Shown here piece by piece: positions 13,371-24,779 of a stretch of 64,000 bases of DNA. Numbering within the stretch: the stretch's first letter is position 1; each line of letters begins with the position of its first letter. Below the pieces are notes generated by a model. It was not told the origin of the DNA and did not search any database. It worked only from the letters and a program-made list of their open reading frames with translations. The translations under genes were made by a program, and so were the position numbers. Where the stretch lies: NCBI GenBank assembly GCA_025642065.1, contig JAODUP010000447.1, positions 587,501-651,500 of the forward strand, written 5' to 3'. Source of the stretch: Paralvinella palmiformis. Taxonomy: Eukaryota; Annelida; Polychaeta; Terebellida; Alvinellidae.

Positions 13371-13409
<39 letters not shown>
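13286..13409. repeat. (AT)n microsatellite in three blocks
   Basis: Blocks at about 13286-13344, 13355-13370 and 13375-13409, separated by 'caggttaatg' and 'tatt'. The word 'atatcaggt' follows both the first and last block, suggesting local duplication of repeat plus flank. Confidence 0.95.
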
Positions 13410-13411
<2 letters not shown>

Positions 13412-13719
13412 GTGTTGTATTGAATTATTGTCTTATTTAGTCCCATCTTATTTATTGCACACTAGTTTCATAACCAGGTAATAACATTTATATAAGGAAT
13501 TATATTACTGAATGAAATTCCACGGAAAATATCCATTCTTGTTATTGCAATTGACTTAATAAAAATATGGATAGTATTAAACTATTATACATATTGAGTA
13601 TTCAGTTCAATAGACTAATGTAATCATTTACAGCTAATGCATTGTTCGATTCACAAGAAGCTAATATTTACAGAGGATTGTGTTGTATAAAACCATCACC
13701 AAATAAGTTACTTACTACT

Positions 13720-13793
13720 ACTATTACCACTACTACTACTACTACTACTATTACTACTACTACTACTACTACTAATAATAATAATAAGGCATT
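13720..13793. repeat. (ACT)n then (AAT)n microsatellite
   Basis: ACT units with a few single-base variants pass into AAT units. The same ACT-then-AAT order is seen at 17518-17670 and 35076-35180. Confidence 0.95.
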
Positions 13794-14029
13794 AGAAAGA
13801 TAATTGTTATTTATCATATATGTTTTTGCCATTGCTAGCAACAAAAGATAAACACAATTGTAGATGATCAAATAAATAAATAATCGTTTTGATAAATGAC
13901 GTGATAAATAACAAGTCCGTTAGATTACTTAACATACGAGAAAAACGGTGTTATATAAATGCTTATTGATGCAATACTAAGATTACGATTTTGATTACGA
14001 TTACATTCATTCTGAATGTAATCGATTAT

Positions 14030-14398
14030 AATTGCGATTACGTCAACTATTTGGGAAATATACATTAAGCAAGAAGTACATGATGTATGGCGTGACTAGA
14101 GTCAGGTATAATCTATACAATATATACATGATAATTATAATATATAAAAGAAATACAGTTTATAAACTCACTCCAAGTTTTGATGGGATTGAAACCGCAT
14201 AATGTTGCTTTCTCAAAGCTTGTGTAAAACCTTATGTAATCACGGAAGTAATCACTGATTATTATTATATTTATAACATAATCGATTAGAATTACGATTA
14301 TATTGAATCTGGAAATGGTCATTATAATTACAATTATTTGAGATCGTTTAAACGATTACAATCGATTACAAATACCGATTATGATTACCCCATGCCTG
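14030..14398 (-). mobile_element. Non-autonomous hAT-like element, end at 14398
   Basis: The right end reads inward on the minus strand as CAGGCATGGGGTAATC, followed by many GATTAC/GTAATC words over about 100 bases. Similar ends lie at 25546 (same orientation) and 26675 (opposite). The interior word 'atttgggaaatatannnt' and the 'gtgactanagncag' word at 14093-14105 also occur at 24805-24860. A CAG-type terminus with dense subterminal short repeats fits non-autonomous hAT elements; I could not find the second terminus or an 8-bp target duplication. Confidence 0.5.
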
Positions 14399-14403
14399 GT
14401 TCG

Positions 14404-15296
14404 CATCTTATTTTTGTTATACATACATACATACATATGGCCATTCTTCGTAGAGTTCTGCAAGGAACAATTCAGCTGAACTGTTGTCTCGCTGTCTCCA
14501 GACACAGCATGTTGTCACATGTACTGAGTTTGCACATATCCGTGCACGTTAGACCACTTGGGTAGTTTATAACTCTTAGGAAAAGTACATGCCAGTAAAT
14601 CCAGGACAGCCTGTGGTGCTAGTTGTCAACTGTATGTGACCATCCTGTGTGTCCCAGCGTTATCCTCTCTCAATAGCACTCCGTACTGCTGGTTCCAGCT
14701 GGAGACTCATCTGCCAAATAACGGCTTGATAGTTTTTTCGGCTGGGGTATTATTTTACAAGACTGTGGCCAAAAGAACTTTGTTTGTTTGTGCAACAAAC
14801 CTTCTGACGTTACCCATGGTAAGGGGCCTAGAGGATAAGAGAGCACCCGTGCCGTGTGAAGATTACGATTCTGCGTCACCATAATAATTCGACAAAAAGA
14901 GCTCTGTCCGTTTGGAGAATTACTGATCTGAAATTTATTGATTTGAAAATGGCAAAAGGGTTTACCCAACTATGGATCTGACTTACCAGTGCTTTTAGAA
15001 CCTCCTCATTTTTTTCTATCCGTGTTTGTTGTACTTCCACGTGTCTGATATTTGTGTTATTTCCATTCACCATTTCCCTAATTTTGGCCAATGAATGCAC
15101 TAATGTGTTCGGATGTAATGTAGTACCGCTTCACTGCACCTGATTTCAAGCTGAACCTTGTGGTACCAACTGGTGTCTGGGTGTGTTTGTTATCAGTGAC
15201 GTCTGTAGTCTGATCAACTGGAAAACGTCCATATGGATTGCTGTTTGACAATCGGACCGAGAAGTGACCATCCAGGAAGGCTCGAGATACCACCAA
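14404..15296 (-). pseudogene. Decayed, internally deleted cysteine-tailed ORF, copy 2
   Basis: Minus-strand coding pieces in different frames: 15296-15078, 15100-14876 (containing ENEVLKALV-type helix and SQIHSWVNPF), then 14969-14670 with LSYPLGPLPW. Near 14553-14508 the piece GLTCTDMCKLSTCDNM is a Cys-rich C-terminal tail. From memory, the PLGPLPW block belongs near the middle of the same unnamed family as the ORF at 8878, while the CTDMCKL tail is its C-terminus, so the core carrying the EAD motif appears to be deleted between about 14560 and 14760. Frames are broken at several points. It abuts the hAT-like end at 14398. The recognition rests on recalled family features, not a search. Confidence 0.6.
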
Positions 15297-15299
15297 AAA

Positions 15300-16025
15300 T
15301 AGTACTACTCATTTGATGTCAATAGATATGTTAAGATAAACACATTACCTATCTTGAACTGGTATCACCATCACTCTTGTCTCTTCTTTATTGATCGTCT
15401 ACTCATATAAATGTACAATGCTACTGATTAATAACAATCATATTATTTGGACATAAATTGCATTTAAAGTTCGATGAAAGAAGTAAAGACATTGCACCAC
15501 CTTTGCCAGAAATTAAGCAAAATGTTAGGATTTTTGTAACTATTATGGGCGCCATCTTCAATTTTATTATTTTGTTCAGGGTGCGTATGATTTAATTTCC
15601 AAATTTGTCTTGGTTGTTATTATATGCGTATCTCCATTCCAACAATACCAACAAAGAGACCATACCTGTTAAAATGGATTTTTATTTATTTTCTGTTTCT
15701 TAAATAGGGTTTCGTCATGAATGTTTACGAGCGGACGAAAACATTTGTTGATTCATCATAGAAGTGTGCTTCGCGTGTGCATTCGTTATGCACCAGTGCA
15801 GGATCAATTCAATTACCTTTCACATGATATGCAACTTTAGTCTATGCCTACAAAATAAAATATTAGAACACTATTAAATGAACCTTACCTCCATAACCTT
15901 AGGTGAAAAAATAGTCCATAAGAGCAATACCGGTCGTGTTAAAAATGAGATGATATCACAGATACGGCAAAGTGCCTCACACTGTAATCACACATTTTCC
16001 AATACTAGGGGCACTAACATTCATA
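15300..16025. other. Spacer, no clear feature
   Basis: Mixed-composition DNA between the minus-strand pseudogene and the plus-strand LINE. Some of the right part may be degraded LINE endonuclease sequence, but no motif is secure before about 16030. Confidence 0.4.
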
Positions 16026-16029
16026 AATG

Positions 16030-17520
16030 TAAAGGTTAGTCTTCCACCCTCTCATTAATACCAATGCCGAAACTTTGAGGGGCTGGCTCATGGGCAATTA
16101 ATAGTATCCTGAATGTTTCATCCTTGGTAATTTCAATCTTCATTTGGCTATACAGGCTACTGGAACACCCACATTTAATGATATCTTATCAACAATTGAT
16201 CTAAAGCAACACGTTCCTTCCTCCACAGCCTATTAAGTCTACGCCTAACTATATTCATACAATAACTGCCACAGATAGTTTATTGTATCATTTCACTGTA
16301 ATAGAAATAAAATAAAGGTTAAGCAGTATCCAGTCGATTTTAAGTTATCTATTCGTTATCGGTATACTGACAATGTTGACATTCATGTATGTAATGATGA
16401 CATAGTAAAATCTGGACTTATCATCAACCCTAAAGCTGACTTATCACAATTATGTCAACAATAACACACTACACTTAAATCTTTACTTGACAAACACGCA
16501 CGTGTCAGATCAAAGTCCATAAAAGGTAAATCATCTGCACCTTGGAGGTGTCCTGATACTATTAATGCCAATCCATAAAAGGTAAACCACCTGCAACTTG
16601 GATGGCTCGTGATATTATGAATGCGAACGTACGTCACCGCTATTTAGAAAGCACATGGAGGAAATCACGCACACAAATTAACAGTTTAAGATATACTAAA
16701 TAGTGCCATATCTGCCGTAGAATCATGAATAAAACTAAATCTGACATTTATAGGAACACGATCTACATCAACTCTGACAATCCTCATCAAATCTGGAACT
16801 GTATAAATAGGACGTAGATAGGCTTCTGTATCTCTGCCCGCTCATGATTCAACTGATTCACTCTGCAATTATTTTGCCAAACATTTCAAGGCTAAGATCA
16901 CCCAAATTCATGTTTCTTTCCCACATTGTGCTTCTTGGTGTAATATCGATTTTCCAGTTATACATCACCCTTCCACAGTGTTTAAGCCAGTCTCACTTAC
17001 TGAAGTTTCTAAACTGATTTTATCACCCCCAAATAAGTCCTGTAAACTTGATCCTATCAATAGATTTCTGCTAAAATCTTTGTCTTCGCACACTAATTGT
17101 TCTAATTACTAAGATAATAAACGCTGGTGTGTTCCCTTCTCATTTTAAACAACCCATTTAAGCCCTCTTTTAAGAAACCATCTTCCCCAACCAATGAACT
17201 AAACAGCTATAGACCTACTTCTAATCTATCTTTCATATCCAAAGTATTATAAAATGTCGTAACCAGTCGTTTGAACGTTCACATAAACTGTAATCTAATG
17301 TTTTTCAGTCTACTTACAAACAATTTCACTATACCGAAGCCGCTTTACTGAAAATTCGCAACGACGTATCACTAAACAGGGACACAGGAAAGATTCCAAC
17401 GGTAACGCTATTAGATTTATCTGTAGCCTTTGACACCATTAATTATTCTACTGTTCTAGATCACCCCTCTGATTGGTATGGTATATCAGTCACAACTCTC
17501 ACTTGAATTCACTTATTCGT
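16030..17520 (+). mobile_element. LINE fragment: endonuclease and RT remnants
   Basis: Read across frames, about 16110-16230 gives LGNFNLHLA followed by a Leu-Ser/His-Val segment, the GDFN-type end of an apurinic endonuclease domain (Asp changed to Asn). A basic linker with an APW motif lies near 16535. RT motifs follow: a lysine/proline segment with NSYRPTSNLS near 17200 and LLDLSVAFDT near 17410, RT motif A with its catalytic Asp. The sequence stops before motif C, where an (ACT)n array begins. Order and motifs fit CR1/L2-type non-LTR retrotransposons. Multiple stops and shifts show it is dead. Confidence 0.75.
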
Positions 17521-17526
17521 ACAAAA

Positions 17527-17972
<446 letters not shown>

Positions 17973-18299
17973 TTCTAAACTTGTATTTTGTGAGGTATTT
18001 TTCGATATGGGAGACTACTGTGGGGTATTTTTAAATTGTGAGATATATGTAATACCTCACAGTTAGAAGTGTTTCTTCAACATCGTGAAGGTCCCTTGAA
18101 CTATTTGAGCCACATGTTCACAACATTGTTTTATATCGAAATTATTTTTGTAGTCAGTCAATACTGTCCCCTGGCGAAGTATTCCCGTTTTGCGTTTCTG
18201 GATTAGCATGTTCCACAGCTCCACTGCTTAGTACGGACCAGAGCCCTTTGACCTATATTAAAGACGCAGCCTAGCAGCCAAATGTTGGCCCCCTTGCTA

Positions 18300-18470
18300 T
18301 TATCAGTGTAATATTTTTAGGGTACTACTAAATATTTATACTTCAAAATATCATGTGTAGATTCAAACTAATTATGCTAAAAATTAATTTTTAACGTGGA
18401 GACAGGTCCAGGACCCGCAAGCCTATGGCGGATTTCGAGGTGCGAGGTGGAGCGCGACTTTACTTGTATA
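18300..18470 (+). repeat. Dispersed repeat R5, copy 1
   Basis: Shares 'catgtagattcaaac', 'gaaaattaatt' and 'gagacaggtncag' with 22355-22590 in the same order, and both end near 'acttntcttgtataaa'. Copy 2 carries about 65 additional bases forming one arm of an inverted repeat. Confidence 0.65.
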
Positions 18471-18583
18471 AAGCTTATTAACACTGATCTCTAATAACCT
18501 GTATTAAATCTCAGTTAGCAATAGACGTGTTAACCGAATATTTCAGGTTATATACATATTACCTGATTATAGAGATTAATTGT
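18471..18583 (+). mobile_element. Diverged MITE copy related to 27650-27782
   Basis: Contains 'ctcagttagcaatagacgtgtta', an A/T spacer, 'tcaggtta', 'attacctgattat' and 'agattaattgta', which parallel the right half of the 133-bp MITE at 27650. The left terminus is degraded ('ttaacactgatctc'). It directly follows R5 copy 1. Confidence 0.55.
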
Positions 18584-18959
18584 AGCATATATAGGTCAGT
18601 GAGTCTGCCGGCCTCAAAAGAATGATACAATATATTTTACAAATCTTGAGTTGCAGGTGGCTTTTCAATCATACACCAAGCAAAAAGAAAGTTTTATTAA
18701 TGTATATCACATGCCGCAAGCAAAACCATTGTTTTAATACCTAGTTATAGGTAGTATTTCGTAGTATTTCGATACCTAGGTTAACCGCACGCCATGTATT
18801 GAAGGGAAATCTTTCACTGGCGCCATATTTAATCTAGTCTTGTACAGTGTAAGACTGTCTTCCACGTGCTTTCCCTTGAAGTCACTTGACGATTTTGGGG
18901 TTCTAGTAGGTAATATCCTATATAGCCCACATTAAACATATATTTTTGGTTCTTATTAA

Positions 18960-19209
18960 GTTAATGCCGGGTATAGGTTGGTTAAGCAATAATGTTTCGG
19001 TGGTGATATAGATTTTGGTGGTGTGCCCAGAGTCTTTCTAGCCTATTGTTGTATGCACGCAGTAAGGGTGCCATGACAACTGCCTCGGGTAATCCATTCC
19101 AGGGTCTACTACTGGCTAAATACATACTATAGGTACTTCGATAAACCGGCTTAGGCCATCGCGGAGTAGGAATCACCTTTCTGTAATGAGCTTTAAAATT
19201 GACCAACAC
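18960..19209 (-). pseudogene. C-terminal fragment of a LINE ORF2 (jockey/CR1-like)
   Basis: The minus-strand frame 19209-18982 contains SRPWNGLPEAVVMAPLL and AYNNRLERLW, which match the usual C-terminal pattern of non-LTR ORF2 proteins (Trp-Asn-x-Leu-Pro, then a 'FKNRLDxxW'-like helix). It differs from the C-terminus at 53367, so it is another family. It lies head-to-tail with the LINE 3' end at 19296. Confidence 0.6.
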
Positions 19210-19295
19210 CGCCCTCTGGAAAACTCGTTTTGTGCGTCACTGGGTCCATTATGTAACAAAGTATATCGGCGATTTTGTTCCTGAATGGTTCATAA

Positions 19296-19297
19296 AC

Positions 19298-19358
<61 letters not shown>

Positions 19359-19520
19359 TATATTTAATAAAGCACCCTTACTAGCAGGAGCTATTCAAAA
19401 GTACTGTACAAAGAATATGTAATATAAGAAAACCCCAAATAATATGTCTAAAAAACTATAAGAGCTTTAAAATATAATTATTATTTATCTGTAAAAGTAA
19501 ACTAGAATAACATTTCCATG
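19296..19520 (-). mobile_element. LINE 3' end with (TTA)n tail, copy 1
   Basis: On the plus strand, (TAA)n at about 19300-19357 is followed by 'gcacccttactagcaggagc' and 'ctgtacaaa'. The same order occurs at 47289-47550 and 53205-53400, where the last is joined to a LINE ORF. On the minus strand this is therefore a 3' UTR ending in a (TTA)n tail, and 5' truncation left only the end. Confidence 0.75.
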
Positions 19521-20205
19521 ATTAATACAAATTATATGCTCACACCAATTAAAAATAGTGTCAAAATATGAACACCATCAACCACATGTTAAATAATCCC
19601 ATTTAAAGTACTTGTTAATTGACTTTTAATGGTACTTAAATGACTAAAGAAAAGTTTTGTGAAATTTCTTAAGAAGTTTGTTTTCTCTGTTATAACAAGA
19701 AGCATCTACCGAGCTGTCAGATTTACGATGTATGTAAATGAACAGATGACCGAGTGAGCTAGTAGTAGTTAGGTTGAGCACAGGTGCAGATAAGGACACG
19801 AGGATGGCCAGAACATCTCGGTCCTGACTCGATAGCTAATAATGAAAGCAGGGTATCTCATTGTCAGTGAGTCTGATCATTAACTGGTGTCGCTCCATCT
19901 GATTATGACGAAAGCATGCTGTATGAGATATGGTGATATTTTTAATATTTTCTTTAAGGAATGGCAACTTAAACTCAGATTATCATTTTAACCGCTGCTT
20001 CTCCTACCTGAATGTCAGCCAATACATCTTATATACCTAATATGAAAATACGTCTTAATCCGATAATTTTCCTATTTCGGTGTAAAATGTTGTATTAACT
20101 CGAAAATAGGTGAACACTAATTCGTATTCCCATCTTAAACAAACTATACAAACGCGTACATTAGAGATATATCTTCCCTCAGAAAAAGTATCACAGTTTC
20201 AAAGA
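19521..20205. other. Spacer, no clear feature
   Basis: AT-rich DNA with no recognisable motif or repeat partner. Confidence 0.4.
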
Positions 20206-20207
20206 AT

Positions 20208-20478
20208 CCGAGACTAAATCTCACAGGACAAAATACTACAGTACGAAATCTACCCGGAAATAATCTCACAGTACAACATCTACCCGGGCATAATCTCACA
20301 GTACAACATCTACCCGGGCATAATCTCACAGTACAACATCTACCCGGACATAATCTCACAGTACAACATCTACCCGGACATAATCCCACAGTACAAAATC
20401 TACCCGGACATAATCCCACAGTACAAAATATAACAGGGCATAATCCCAGAAAGTGAAAATAGGGATAAAATCCCACAC
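20208..20478. repeat. 30-bp minisatellite, about 8-9 units
   Basis: 'cacagtac' recurs exactly every 30 bases (20238, 20268, 20298, 20328, 20358, 20388, 20418), with 'tctacccgg(g/a)cataat(c)' between. Central units differ by one or two bases and outer units are more diverged. Because 30 is divisible by three, the minus-strand frame 20476-20144 (110 codons) stays open and would encode a decapeptide repeat of the type CPGRCCTVRL. No signal sequence or context supports translation, so I call this a minisatellite. Confidence 0.9.
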
Positions 20479-20499
20479 AATAAAATAAAATTACATAGT

Positions 20500-21885
20500 A
20501 ATAAGATAACTACATTTTATCACAATCATTTTTTGCATTAGTGTCTATTGATTCAAATTGCAATTTATATTTCAATTACAACAATTACAACAAAAGTAAT
20601 GTCATCAATTAACTGAGGGCTATTCCATAAATAAATGTATGTGGGAGACGGGGGGCAATTTGTTTACCCCCCATCACCCACAATTATAATTTTTTCTTAG
20701 ACCTACCACCCAAGTTTTTATTTTATTTTTTATTCCACCTAACCATCATTAAATTTAAAATTTAGCTTAAAAAATCAGGTTAAAATGTCTGAATAAACAA
20801 AATACTCTAGTCTTGATGCCATTAGATTCAGATATATCTGGGGAATAAAGTTCATCTTGGATGATAATAGATATTTTTACACCAGGTTTCACCGTGGACA
20901 ATAATATTGGGTTCCCACGATACTAATTCATCACGTAGATGCAGTTAATCCTGATATCATAAATTATCATGTAGCTACATAAAAGTCTACATTCATTAAA
21001 CCAGTGTGTATTTATTATACTTAATTAACGCTAGGAGTGTTCACCGTGGGAGGTCTCAAATTATAATCAAAATTATTTCATAGATTTTATCAATCCATTC
21101 CCTGGCCATAACATACCATAAACATTTATTGCAAACACGTCAGATGTCACTACCGTTCACGATGATATTGACAAAATTAAAATGATATTTTTCGGTTTCA
21201 AACTGTTACATTATCTCCGATGATATTCAGTTCTTTGTGATTTTACATCAAATATACACCGCGTTCAATTTCTGAAAACACACACCCACCACCATACATA
21301 GATTTGCACAAAACAGACCTACAATAATTAAAAAATGTCTAGGCTACCCATCATCCATAATTGTTCCATTGCTCAGACCCCATCACCCATGTGTTACTAA
21401 TAAAATTGCCGTCTGTGATCCTCATATAGTTACAATTGGAATAGCCCTGATATTGCTTGAGCTAATCTATGAGTAATTATCTGCAATTAAGAAATCAGCT
21501 TGCATACAATTATCTGTTTGAAAATTGTTAAGAGATCAGATCACCTTGGATAATCTGTATTGAAGCTAATTGAAATATGAGAAGTTACAGCTTAATCCAA
21601 ATTGTGCTCTACTACTTATACAGTTCGAAACAAGTTTCATATATTGGTGGTGCTCGGAAATCACTTCATTTTGAAAGTCTGTTAAAAACAAATCTACCAG
21701 TGAGAGGGGAGAACCATTTCCTTCCCCTTCCCCACTTGGCGCTTAGCGCCTCTGCCGGCACGCCGAACAAGTCCAGTTTTACGACCTGCCTTCCCCTCAA
21801 TAAGATTGCCGATTCCTGTGATCTACAAGATAAAGTCCGCCATTAATGGAGAATCATCCACATTACTTAAATTGTTCTACTGTGT
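20500..21885. other. Spacer, no clear feature
   Basis: Ordinary AT-rich DNA. An 89-codon plus-strand frame at 21577-21846 starts with a hydrophobic segment but has no recognisable domain; its GC-rich centre (near 21735-21765) is locally unusual. Confidence 0.4.
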
Positions 21886-21889
21886 AAGC

Positions 21890-22275
21890 TATACTTACTG
21901 CTATTTAATGTAAATAGTGAGACTGACATATTTTACGCCCAAACTCTGAAATACACGAAAACTGTAAGTCGGAAAATTGAAATATGTGGATGGATTGATG
22001 TTATTTAAGGACATCTCGGCACAACTGAGGCAATTCAGTGTCCTAGAATGTTTGAAAATAAAACGGTATTAAAGTTAATAAGATAAATTACTGGCACTGA
22101 TAAAGGTTATGTATAACCAAAGATATAAAGGTGCATATTGTTATGTATAAATGGTAAATATACGTAGGTATATAGATGTATATGGAATCTGTGGAACAAG
22201 ATCCTACGCTCTGCTCTGTGTGTAGTTTTGCAGAATAGCGGGCACCAGTTTTATTTTGAAGCCACCAAGCCTCTA
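21890..22275 (+). repeat. Dispersed repeat R6, copy 1
   Basis: 'gacatattttacgcccaaa', 'gcacgaaaact(g/a)taag' and 'gtagttttgcaga' occur here and at 24130-24260 in the same order. This copy has about 200 additional bases between the two conserved blocks, including a short AT-rich insertion near 22090-22195. Confidence 0.65.
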
Positions 22276-22354
22276 GCAATCAGCCATCTTTTCAATGTTA
22301 AATGGTTCAACTTTAACTACCAATTGCTTAACATTAAGCTACTATTATTTGTGT

Positions 22355-22691
22355 GTAATAATTGTTTATGATACTACTAACTACTCATGCTTAAAAATAT
22401 AACATGTAGATTCAAACCGATTACGCTGAAAATTAATTATTAATACTTAAAATAGAGACAGGTGCAGCAGCGGCCAGCGTTAGGCGAATTTGGACTAAAC
22501 CACTTTTCGAAAATGGAGGTACTTGGTAGTTGCCGCTGCATGGCAGTAACATTGGGAGTCCGACTTTTCTTGTATAAAACGTATCAACTAAAATAATAAG
22601 GAAGGTCAGCGCGTATTACCATAACTATAATCCAAACCCTAGCCTAAATCACACCCCCATTTCGGAATAGTGGTTTGGTCCAAATCCGCCT
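22355..22691 (+). mobile_element. R5 copy 2 with ~34-bp inverted repeat
   Basis: The left part matches 18300-18470. Arms at about 22482-22516 and 22657-22691 are imperfect inverted repeats (core 'ggactaaaccact' versus 'agtggtttggtcc') about 140 bases apart. A non-autonomous DNA element or foldback element is plausible; no target duplication was found. Confidence 0.5.
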
Positions 22692-22699
22692 TGAGCTGT

Positions 22700-23325
22700 C
22701 AAACTGACAGGATCCCAGCACTAGCAGCACCAGTCAGTTTATTATTATGCTGTGGTATATAGCACACTTGTAAACTAATATTATTTACAGTAATGTTGTA
22801 CCCATTGAGTTGTTTGATGAAATTACATTAACATCATCTTGGTTTGTTAAAATACATGTCCTGGGTCAATAGGCTAGAATTAATTGATTTTAAATATTTA
22901 CATTTTTGAATTAAACGTACTTTTTGGCAGCATAGCTTCCAAATATGGATAGCAAAATTACTGTTATTAAGATAATTTATTGAAAAACGAATTCAACTTT
23001 TCAATTGTAACTTATTCACATTTTTATATTAAAATCCTGTCGTATCTTATAGTGACTATTTAGTTAGCTAGCCCTACGTTTGGCAGCATGGTTATCAGTA
23101 GCAATAGTTAAAATAAAATCACTGCTATTCAAAACGTAAGAGTACCTCCAATCAATTAGAATAAAATAAATGTCTTCAATAAAACACATTATCTACTAAT
23201 ATCCAATAGTAACAAATGACCCGCAGTTTTACTCATATCTTATATAACAATATATGTGCTGCTTGATAGCACTTAAACACAACGATCAGGAGTACACCTC
23301 AATATGTTTACTAGTCAAACTACTT
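22700..23325. other. Spacer, no clear feature
   Basis: AT-rich DNA. 'ttggcagcat' appears at 22923 and 23082 within loosely similar contexts, hinting at an old duplication. No genes recognised. Confidence 0.4.
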
Positions 23326-23332
23326 ACTAGAT

Positions 23333-23478
23333 GATGATGATGTTTTACGGCCACTTTTGTGCACAAGGTAGGCTAAATGGGCCGAGACGAAACAACCTTC
23401 AGATATGCCCACGCCGGGATTCGAACACGGGTGGTAGTGATCTGTGGTCCAGCACGCTACCGCTAGACCATGGAGGCG
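23333..23478 (-). repeat. tRNA-derived SINE, family B, copy 1
   Basis: On the minus strand the head looks tRNA-like: 'tggtctagcggtagcgtgc' (A box) near 23470-23450 and 'gtgttcgaatccc' (B box) near 23424-23412. A SINE body with 'gaaggttgtttcgtctcgg' follows, and the 3' end carries a short (ATC)n tail (GAT units at 23333-23342 on the plus strand). A second full copy is at 42574-42778. The head is close to a real tRNA, but the attached shared body and tail show it is a SINE. Confidence 0.85.
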
Positions 23479-23779
23479 CCCCTCAAACTACTTACTAATT
23501 AACAGCTATACTAACACATCACCTCTATGTAGAGTCCCAGACACTAACTACCTAATGCTATTATAACATGTTCCTTTTGAATTGTTCAAACTGGAGATGG
23601 GATTGTTAGCTAAATAAACATATACTGGACCAATTCTGTGACGGGCGGGATGGTATATATCTAATGTACAGTCTAATCTAATTTTTATGCCATCTTTGGG
23701 ATCTGGTTGAAAGTTTGCCTTGTGGTGAGGTGGCATGGATTGGGGCATATTCGACTGTCAACACCGTGGGTGGTTAATT

Positions 23780-24084
23780 ACCAGTGGCTTTTTATTCTTT
23801 GTTAACACCAACTATCACTTTATTTAAGATATCACTGATCATACTATCAACACTGTCATGATCGCCACCTAATGACCTTGACAGCTTGTCAATCAATTCA
23901 CAGATTACCAGAATCATTTCACTGTCAGTGTGTGGTGGTAATAGCGGGTAGTATTTATATGGCAATGTATGTATTCCGACAACAACACAAACCCAATCCG
24001 TGACCCGAAAAACAGTTTCAACCCGACCCATGGCTGCGGGTTGCGTTAACCCAAAAGGGTCAACCCAACCCATGTAGGGCTCTA
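23780..24084 (-). mobile_element. Possible hAT-like element terminus with coding-like segment
   Basis: Reading inward on the minus strand from 24084, the end is TAGAGCCCTACATGGG, followed by several AACCC/GGGTT words (23990-24075), as in hAT subterminal regions. A minus-strand frame, 24100-23792, is open for 102 codons and ends with LIDKLSRSLGGDHDSV. That block recurs at 33383-33460 with mostly conservative changes, so it may be a remnant of a transposon protein. The other terminus and an 8-bp duplication were not found. Confidence 0.4.
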
Positions 24085-24129
24085 ATTCACACCACTTCAA
24101 CTGTTCTTGAATGTAATCTACTGACTGAT

Positions 24130-24262
24130 ATTTAGTATAAACACAGTAAGACCGACATATTTTACGCCCAAATTCTTAAATGCACGAAAACTATAAGTTG
24201 GAAAATTGGAATATGTTAAACTAGATGCTACGTTCTGTGCGTAGTTTTGCAGATTGTCGATT
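24130..24262 (+). repeat. Dispersed repeat R6, copy 2
   Basis: See R6 copy 1 at 21890. Here the two conserved blocks are almost adjacent. Confidence 0.65.
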
Positions 24263-24779
24263 TGAGCACCCAAAAGCGCAACAGCAAACCATTATTAGCG
24301 ATTATATGAACATATCGACCTGAAACACACAAACATCGTTGCTGTTCCATCAAGTTCCGCCACACACAGAAATATGGTACTAGCAATTCATTTATGTAGA
24401 GCTCAGTGCCTAGCAGGATTAGGGCTATTACAGTGTCAAATGTATTCATTCTGAATTTTATCGAAAAATAATTACATAGTTAAGTAATCATGATTAAATG
24501 TGTATCACACAAACATGGATGTGATTCTTCATCAATATTGACTCAGTTACATGTATAATACCTGTTATAAACATGCTACTATATTTACATGCTGCTTAAA
24601 CAGACCCTTTTATGGTATATTCTTGAAATTAAAACAGAGTTTGATGCCATTGTACCCGATAATTAAACCACTAAATGTCTAGTTACATATGAACCAGTGG
24701 GGGTTGGTTTCCTTGACAAAAAAATCACAAGGACATTAAAATACTAATATTCCATTTAAACACATTATTGTACATGTAA

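Noticed and set aside
20144..20476. 110-codon minus-strand frame with Cys-rich decapeptides as a gene
   Set aside because: Explained by a 30-bp minisatellite; kept only as a low-priority finding.
21577..21846. 89-codon plus-strand frame with hydrophobic start as a possible secreted peptide
   Set aside because: No clear signal cleavage site, no repeat or homologous motif, and length is within the range expected by chance.
23411..23478. A possible functional tRNA gene on the minus strand
   Set aside because: The A and B boxes look good, but the attached body and (ATC)n tail are shared with 42574-42778, identifying a SINE.
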